Shown: in pieces, positions 6,671-10,626 of the stretch
Layout: every line of letters begins with the position of its first letter
How positions within the stretch are numbered: position 1 is the first letter of the stretch
Origin: Puniceicoccaceae bacterium
GTDB taxonomy: Bacteria; Verrucomicrobiota; Verrucomicrobiia; Opitutales; Coraliomargaritaceae
Assembly (NCBI GenBank): GCA_011522825.1
Contig: WTIG01000057.1
Coordinates: forward strand, 1-10,626
Length of the DNA: 10,626 bases
Direction: 5' to 3'
Program-made: the position numbers and the translations under genes
Notes under the pieces: model-generated
Told to the model about the DNA's origin: nothing
The model's input: only the letters and a program-made list of their open reading frames with translations
Databases searched by the model: none

Positions 6671-7288
6671 ATGGCTCCTTATCCTAACTCACGTAATAAA
6701 AATTTTAATCGCAATCGCGGACCTAAAGGTCTTAGGCGAAATGAACGAATCAAAGCTGCTCAAGTAAGGGTTATTGGTCCAGAAGGTACTAATCTTGGAG
6801 TTATGCCTCCACATAAAGCACTTAAGTTAGCCAAAGATGTTGGACTGGATTTGATTGAAATATCTCCGCAAGCGAGGCCGCCAGTGTGCCGTATCTTAGA
6901 TTTGGGCAAGTTTTTGTACGAAGAAAGCAAAAAGCAGAAAGAAAATAAGCCGGTTGGAAATAAGCTTAAGGAGGTTAAGTTTAGAGTCTCTATTGATCAA
7001 CACGACTTTGAGACAAAATTGAGACGTGCCGAACAGTTTTTATATCGAGGTAACAAAGTAAAATTAACTTTGCAATTTAGGGGTCGAGAAAACGAGCATA
7101 AGCAACTAGGCTTTGAGCGAGTTAATCTTGCGGCATCAGAACTTGAAGGCGTTTCCTCTGCGGATAATCCAGCGAAATTAGTTGGCCGTCAGGTTACGAT
7201 TGTTTTATCGCCATTACCATCACAGAAGCGTCAATTGAAGTTCAGTCTTCCTGAAGACGATTTCGAAGATGTTGAAGATGAGGATTAA
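6671..7288 (+). CDS. infC: Translation initiation factor IF-3
   Basis: IF-3 binds the 30S subunit, prevents premature 50S joining and checks start-codon pairing with initiator tRNA. After a basic, Asn/Arg-rich N-terminal extension of about 20 residues comes the N domain (NERI, VRVIGPEG, LGVM, GLDLIEISPQARPPVCRILD), a Lys/Glu-rich linker (about residues 82-97) and the C domain (KEVKFRVSIDQHDFETKLRRAEQFL, given here in part: HDFETKLRRA, GNKVKLTLQFRGRE). It ends in an acidic tail, EDDFEDVEDED, beyond the usual end. The total of 205 residues exceeds the roughly 180 of E. coli IF-3. The start is ATG rather than the AUU used for autoregulation in E. coli. An in-frame TAG at 6653-6655 closes the frame upstream. 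rpmI and rplT, which commonly follow infC, are not here; cysC follows instead. Confidence 0.94.
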   Translation: MAPYPNSRNKNFNRNRGPKGLRRNERIKAAQVRVIGPEGTNLGVMPPHKALKLAKDVGLDLIEISPQARPPVCRILDLGKFLYEESKKQKENKPVGNKLKEVKFRVSIDQHDFETKLRRAEQFLYRGNKVKLTLQFRGRENEHKQLGFERVNLAASELEGVSSADNPAKLVGRQVTIVLSPLPSQKRQLKFSLPEDDFEDVEDED

Positions 7289-7299
7289 TCCTGATTTTT
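7281..7299 (+). terminator. Weak terminator candidate at the infC stop
   Basis: AGGATTAATCCT (7281-7292) is a perfect palindrome overlapping the infC stop codon and is followed after two bases by TTTTT (7295-7299). As a hairpin it has only a 4-bp stem with a TTAA loop, so termination would be inefficient. It is the only hairpin plus T-run between infC and cysC. Confidence 0.25.
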
Positions 7300-7360
7300 A
7301 GATTCTTAATCTTAAAGCCTTTTACTAAAAACGCATTTAAAGAGTTTGGTTAATCGATAA

Positions 7361-7390
7361 TTCAGAATTCTTGACTCTGTGACAGATAAT
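7361..7390 (+). promoter_or_regulatory. Candidate cysC promoter with an overlapping palindrome
   Basis: TTCAGA (7361-7366), an 18-base spacer and GATAAT (7385-7390) form a possible promoter for cysCDN. The palindrome TCTGT-G-ACAGA (7376-7386) overlaps the spacer and the -10 box, where a repressor could act. A wider inverted repeat, TCGATA (7354-7359) and TATCGA (7392-7397), surrounds it but is not centred on the same point. A TTGACT at 7371 is an alternative -35 box without a good partner. Confidence 0.3.
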
Positions 7391-7407
7391 CTATCGACTT
7401 TGCCACT

Positions 7408-8019
7408 GTGAGTGAAACAAACAATATATTTTCTGAATTTGACCGCATGCTAGGAAGAGATGCTAAAGAGTCTCAACTGAAGCAGAAGGGGCACGTCTTT
7501 TGGCTATATGGTTTGTCCGGTTCTGGGAAAAGTACGATAGCCGATGCGGTTGAGCGTTCATTAGTCGCTCAAGGGCATTACGTAAAGCTCCTAGATGGCG
7601 ATAATGTGCGTACTGGGCTGAATAAAGATTTGGGTTTCACGGATGCGGATAGAGCAGAAAATATTAGGCGGATAGCTGAGGTTGCTCATTTATTTTTGGA
7701 TGCAGGCTTTGTGGTTATCACTTCATTTATTTCACCTCTTAAGGAGTACCGTGATCTTGCAGAGTCTATTATTGGCAAAGATGATTTTAGTAAAGTTTAT
7801 GTAAATGCATCGTTTTCAACCTGTTCGGAAAGAGATGTTAAAGGGCTATATGCCAAGGCTAAAGAGGGTGGAGTTTCAAATTTTACGGGTAAAGATTCAG
7901 CATTTGAAGCCCCGACAGATTCAGATGAGGATTGGATTCTCGACACAGAAAAACAAAGTGTCGCTGAGAGTACGGAAGATTTAGTGAATAAAATATTGCC
8001 AATAATCAAAAAGACTTAA
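7408..8019 (+). CDS. cysC: Adenylylsulfate (APS) kinase CysC
   Basis: Phosphorylates APS at the 3' hydroxyl to make PAPS, for sulfate reduction or for sulfotransferases. The Walker A loop GLSGSGKST lies at residues 35-43, DGDNVR at 63-68, followed by LGFTDADRAENIRRIAEV and the FISPLKEYRD loop. RDVKGLYAKAKEG, NFTGKDSAFEAP and LDT complete the APS-kinase signature. The length of 203 residues and the P-loop position match the stand-alone enzyme, such as E. coli CysC. The start is GTG; the alternative in-frame ATG at 7447 would remove 13 residues, and a TAA at 7387-7389 closes the frame upstream. It is the first gene of a tight cysC-cysD-cysN series, 10 bases ahead of cysD. It is separate from cysN, unlike the CysNC fusion of many bacteria. 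Confidence 0.94.
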   Translation: MSETNNIFSEFDRMLGRDAKESQLKQKGHVFWLYGLSGSGKSTIADAVERSLVAQGHYVKLLDGDNVRTGLNKDLGFTDADRAENIRRIAEVAHLFLDAGFVVITSFISPLKEYRDLAESIIGKDDFSKVYVNASFSTCSERDVKGLYAKAKEGGVSNFTGKDSAFEAPTDSDEDWILDTEKQSVAESTEDLVNKILPIIKKT

Positions 8020-8029
8020 ACAAAGCAGT

Positions 8030-8932
8030 ATGGATTATATAATAACGCATCTCAAACAGCTTGAATCGGAGGCTATCTTTGTACTTCGAGAAACGGCAGC
8101 ACAATTTGAAAAGCCGGTTCTGCTTTTCTCAGGGGGCAAAGATTCAATTGTCATGGCTTATCTTGCGAAAAAGGCTTTTTGGCCAGCGAAGCTTCCATTT
8201 CCATTAATGCATGTGGATACCGGTCATAATTTCCCTGAAACAATGGAGTACCGAGATCAATTTGTTAAAGATTTAGGCGCACAACTCATAGTGGCTTCGG
8301 TTCAAGATGCAATCGATCAAGGAAAAGTCGTTGAAGAGACAGGTGTTAATGCGAGTCGAAATAGCCTACAAACAGTTGCTTTGTTGGACGGATTAGAAGA
8401 AGGGCAATACGATGCTGCACTGGGTGGCGGTCGCCGAGATGAAGAAAAGGCTCGTGCCAAGGAACGTTTTTTCTCTCATAGAGATGCCTTTGGTCAGTGG
8501 GACCCTAAGAACCAAAGACCTGAATTGTGGAATGTTTTTAATGGTAAAAAGCACCACGGAGAACACTTTAGAGTATTCCCATTGAGTAATTGGACAGAAA
8601 TGGATATCTGGCAGTATATAAAATTAGAAAATATTGCTTTGCCTGAATTATATTTTTCTCATGAGCGTGAGTGCTTTATTCGTAACGGTGTGATTATGGC
8701 GGTTACAGAATACACGCAACCGCAACCAGAAGAGACGGTAGAAAAAATGCAGGTACGTTTTCGTACGATTGGTGACACAACTTGTACGGGTGCAAATATT
8801 TCGACGGCAAGCGATCTAGATGCAATTATTGATGAAGTTGCAGCAGCTAGAAATACAGAAAGAGGGACAAGGGCAGATGATAAGCGCTCTGAAACCGCAA
8901 TGGAAGACAGAAAGAAACAAGGCTATTTTTAA
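8030..8932 (+). CDS. cysD: Sulfate adenylyltransferase subunit 2 (CysD)
   Basis: Catalytic small subunit of ATP sulfurylase, which makes APS and pyrophosphate from ATP and sulfate with energy from GTP hydrolysis by CysN. The PP-loop SGGKDS sits at residues 34-39 in a PAPS-reductase-like fold. The family sequences PLMHVDTGHNFPE, LGGGRRDEEKARAKER, RVFPLSNWTEMDIWQYI, RFRTIGDTTCTGA and the terminal MEDRKKQGYF are all present. The length of 300 residues is standard. It lies 10 bases after cysC and 18 before cysN, so the three are probably one transcript. No Shine-Dalgarno is evident. Confidence 0.96.
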   Translation: MDYIITHLKQLESEAIFVLRETAAQFEKPVLLFSGGKDSIVMAYLAKKAFWPAKLPFPLMHVDTGHNFPETMEYRDQFVKDLGAQLIVASVQDAIDQGKVVEETGVNASRNSLQTVALLDGLEEGQYDAALGGGRRDEEKARAKERFFSHRDAFGQWDPKNQRPELWNVFNGKKHHGEHFRVFPLSNWTEMDIWQYIKLENIALPELYFSHERECFIRNGVIMAVTEYTQPQPEETVEKMQVRFRTIGDTTCTGANISTASDLDAIIDEVAAARNTERGTRADDKRSETAMEDRKKQGYF

Positions 8933-8950
8933 GAAGTATTTGAACGAATT

Positions 8951-10234
8951 ATGAGCGAAAAAGAAAATAACTCAGGTTACCTAGATATGGATTTGTTGCG
9001 TTTTACGACAGCAGGTTCTGTTGACGATGGGAAAAGTACACTGATCGGACGTCTCCTTTATGATAGTAAAGCCATTTTTGAAGACCAATTAGAGGCTGTT
9101 GAAAAAAGTTCAAAATCTCGTGGTGATGAAAATGTCAACCTTGCTTTGTTGACGGATGGCTTGCGCTCAGAAAGAGAGCAAGGAATTACCATTGATGTTG
9201 CGTATCGTTACTTTGCAACGCCCAAGAGAAAGTTCATTATTGCGGATACTCCTGGGCATATTCAATACACAAGAAATATGGTCACTGGAGCTTCTACAGC
9301 GAATTTGGCAATTATCTTAGTGGATGCGAGAAAAGGAGTTATTGAACAAACCTGTCGTCATGCATTCATCGCTAATCTCTTAAGAATTCAGAATATTGTC
9401 GTTTGTGTGAATAAAATGGATTTAGTGGATTGGGATCAGGAAGTATTTGATAAGATTGTTTCTGAATTTAAATCATTTGCTTCTCGTTTAGATAATTTAA
9501 TAAACATCACTTTTATTCCCGCGAGTGCTTTGTTGGGCGATAATATTGTCGATAAATCTGAAAACATGGACTGGTATAAAGGGCCTACACTGCTTTATCA
9601 TTTGGAAACCGTCTATAATGGTTCAGACTTTAATCATATTGATGCTCGTTTCCCTGTTCAATGGGTGATTCGTCCTCATTCTGATAAGTATCATGATTTT
9701 AGAGGGTTTGCTGGTCGTATCGCCGGTGGTGTTTTTAAACCTGGAGACAGCGTTAAGGTCTTGCCGTCTGGCTTTGAGTCGAAAATCAAGTCAATACATT
9801 TGATGGATGAAGAACTGAAAGAAGCGTACTCGCCTATGTCGGTTGTTATGACTTTAGAAGATGAAATAGATATTTCTCGAGGAAATATGTTAGTGAAAGC
9901 GAATAATCCCCCTGAAATGCTTCAAGATATAGAAGCAATGGTCTGCTGGTTCTCTTCAACAAAATCTCTGTCTGGACGAGGAAAGTTTATTGTACGTCAT
10001 ACCACTAATGATGTTCAAGCCATAGTCAGTGAAGTGAAATATAAAGTGAATATCAATACACTGCATAAAATTGATGATGATTTAGAGCTTAGATTAAACG
10101 ATATTGGTCGTATTTCTATTAGAACTTCATCGCCTCTATTTGTTGATTCTTACTCTAAGAATAGAATAACAGGCAGTATCATTTTAATTGATCCATTGAC
10201 CAACGAAACAGTTGCGGCAGGCATGATAATCTGA
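8951..10234 (+). CDS. cysN: Sulfate adenylyltransferase subunit 1, GTPase (CysN)
   Basis: GTPase subunit that drives ATP sulfurylation by CysD. The EF-Tu-like G domain has G1 GSVDDGKST (22-30), the switch region EREQGITIDVAYRYF, G3 DTPGH (99-103), G4 NKMD (154-157) and a G5-like IPASAL. Two beta-barrel domains follow: RFPVQWVIRP, GFAGRIAGGVFKPGD and VKVLPSGF mark the first, and the SGRGKFIVRHTT and LNDIGRISIRTSSPLF regions the second. At 427 residues it is shorter than E. coli CysN (about 475) but in line with the Bacteroidota/Verrucomicrobiota form, and it lacks a fused APS kinase domain, consistent with a separate cysC upstream. The gene ends 14 bases before lpxB, so read-through into lpxB is possible. 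Confidence 0.96.
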   Translation: MSEKENNSGYLDMDLLRFTTAGSVDDGKSTLIGRLLYDSKAIFEDQLEAVEKSSKSRGDENVNLALLTDGLRSEREQGITIDVAYRYFATPKRKFIIADTPGHIQYTRNMVTGASTANLAIILVDARKGVIEQTCRHAFIANLLRIQNIVVCVNKMDLVDWDQEVFDKIVSEFKSFASRLDNLINITFIPASALLGDNIVDKSENMDWYKGPTLLYHLETVYNGSDFNHIDARFPVQWVIRPHSDKYHDFRGFAGRIAGGVFKPGDSVKVLPSGFESKIKSIHLMDEELKEAYSPMSVVMTLEDEIDISRGNMLVKANNPPEMLQDIEAMVCWFSSTKSLSGRGKFIVRHTTNDVQAIVSEVKYKVNINTLHKIDDDLELRLNDIGRISIRTSSPLFVDSYSKNRITGSIILIDPLTNETVAAGMII

Positions 10235-10248
10235 TTCATTCCCTTACC

Positions 10249-10626
10249 ATGAATAGGGATTCATCGACTGCCGAACTCTTACCTCCATCTAATGGTAAGG
10301 TCGATTTGCTTATCATAGCAGGCGAGCATTCGGGTGATGAATTGGCTGCACATATGGTGCAAAATCTTCTGGAGAAAAATCCACATCTTAAGGTCGCTGC
10401 TTTGGGAGGAAATAAACTAAGAGAAAGCGGTGCTGAACTTGTCTTTAATATGGTCGATCATTCTGTAATGGGATTAGTCGATGTGATTAAGAATTTTTCC
10501 TTTTTAAAGGGCTTATTTGATGATACTTTAAATTGGATCGAAAAACATCAGCCTAAGCACATTTGTTTTGTCGATTATCCAGGCTTTAATCTACGATTAG
10601 CTAAATCACTGAAAGAAATGGGATTG
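10249..10626 (+). CDS. lpxB: Lipid-A-disaccharide synthase LpxB, N-terminal part (cut by window edge)
   Basis: Glycosyltransferase (GT19) that joins UDP-2,3-diacylglucosamine and lipid X to form the lipid A disaccharide at the inner face of the cytoplasmic membrane. The 126 visible codons show IIAGEHSGDELAAHMV (the family usually has AGExSGD), ALGGNKLRESGAEL, the SVMGLVDVI motif, and HICFVDYPGFNLRLAKSLK, where E. coli-type enzymes have D-x-P-D-F-N. About 18 residues precede the conserved start of the domain; the ATG at 10249 is the only good start before it. The frame is open to the right edge. Presence of lpxB implies a lipid A-containing outer membrane. It follows cysN by 14 bases on the same strand, without obvious functional connection and without a Shine-Dalgarno. 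Confidence 0.93.
   Translation, partial: MNRDSSTAELLPPSNGKVDLLIIAGEHSGDELAAHMVQNLLEKNPHLKVAALGGNKLRESGAELVFNMVDHSVMGLVDVIKNFSFLKGLFDDTLNWIEKHQPKHICFVDYPGFNLRLAKSLKEMGL

Noticed and set aside
7289..7407. Riboswitch or T-box ahead of cysC
   Set aside because: No conserved riboswitch sequences are recognisable, and the gap is only 119 bases, with a candidate promoter late in it.
8951..10234. CysNC bifunctional fusion
   Set aside because: The protein ends at 427 residues after the barrel domains with no second P-loop; APS kinase is the separate gene at 7408-8019.
1..10626. CRISPR array, tRNA, insertion sequence, prophage or defence system
   Set aside because: I see no spaced direct repeats, cloverleaf, transposase or integrase motifs, or toxin-antitoxin or nuclease operon; composition looks even throughout by eye.

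Overview
The window reads as ordinary, AT-rich (roughly 40% G+C by eye) bacterial chromosome with dense genes, most of them housekeeping genes. It carries lpxB (lipid A, so an outer-membrane organism), a ParE of the type shared by Bacteroidota and Verrucomicrobiota, an IF3 with a basic N-terminal extension and an acidic tail, and a cysC-cysD-cysN sulfate-activation set. Clear Shine-Dalgarno sequences are missing in front of nearly every gene. Together these suggest a Verrucomicrobiota member (Opitutae-like), with Bacteroidota as the main alternative. The taxonomic call is inference from sequence feel, not from a search.

Layout, left to right. The 3' end of an unidentified gene enters on the + strand (2-175) and converges on a minus-strand pair, parE (199-2055) and an SPFH/prohibitin-like membrane protein (2068-2961). 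A 63-bp divergent gap separates that pair from a long + strand series: queG (3025-4047), a DUF805 small membrane protein (4094-4417), pdxA (4430-5452), an unrecognised 201-residue protein (5517-6122), an A-type iron-sulfur carrier overlapping it by one base (6122-6496), infC (6671-7288), cysC-cysD-cysN (7408-10234) and the 5' part of lpxB (10249 to the edge). No stretch without a gene exceeds 175 bases.

Functions. CysD and CysN form ATP sulfurylase and CysC phosphorylates its product APS to PAPS, giving a complete sulfate activation module; no APS/PAPS reductase is in view. QueG finishes queuosine synthesis in tRNA and needs two [4Fe-4S] clusters; the A-type carrier is a cluster-delivery protein, though nothing shows the two are linked beyond proximity. 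PdxA belongs to the DXP-dependent pyridoxal phosphate pathway. ParE is one half of topoisomerase IV; parC is not adjacent.

I see no mobile element, CRISPR array, tRNA, rRNA or defence island. The most worthwhile unknown is the 201-residue protein at 5517-6122, which has a weak resemblance to the PD-(D/E)XK nuclease core with a valine where the second acid is expected, and is translationally coupled to the Fe-S carrier. Secondary points are a possible very short (near-leaderless) promoter in front of it, a hairpin-bearing leader before infC, and a palindrome inside the putative cysC promoter.
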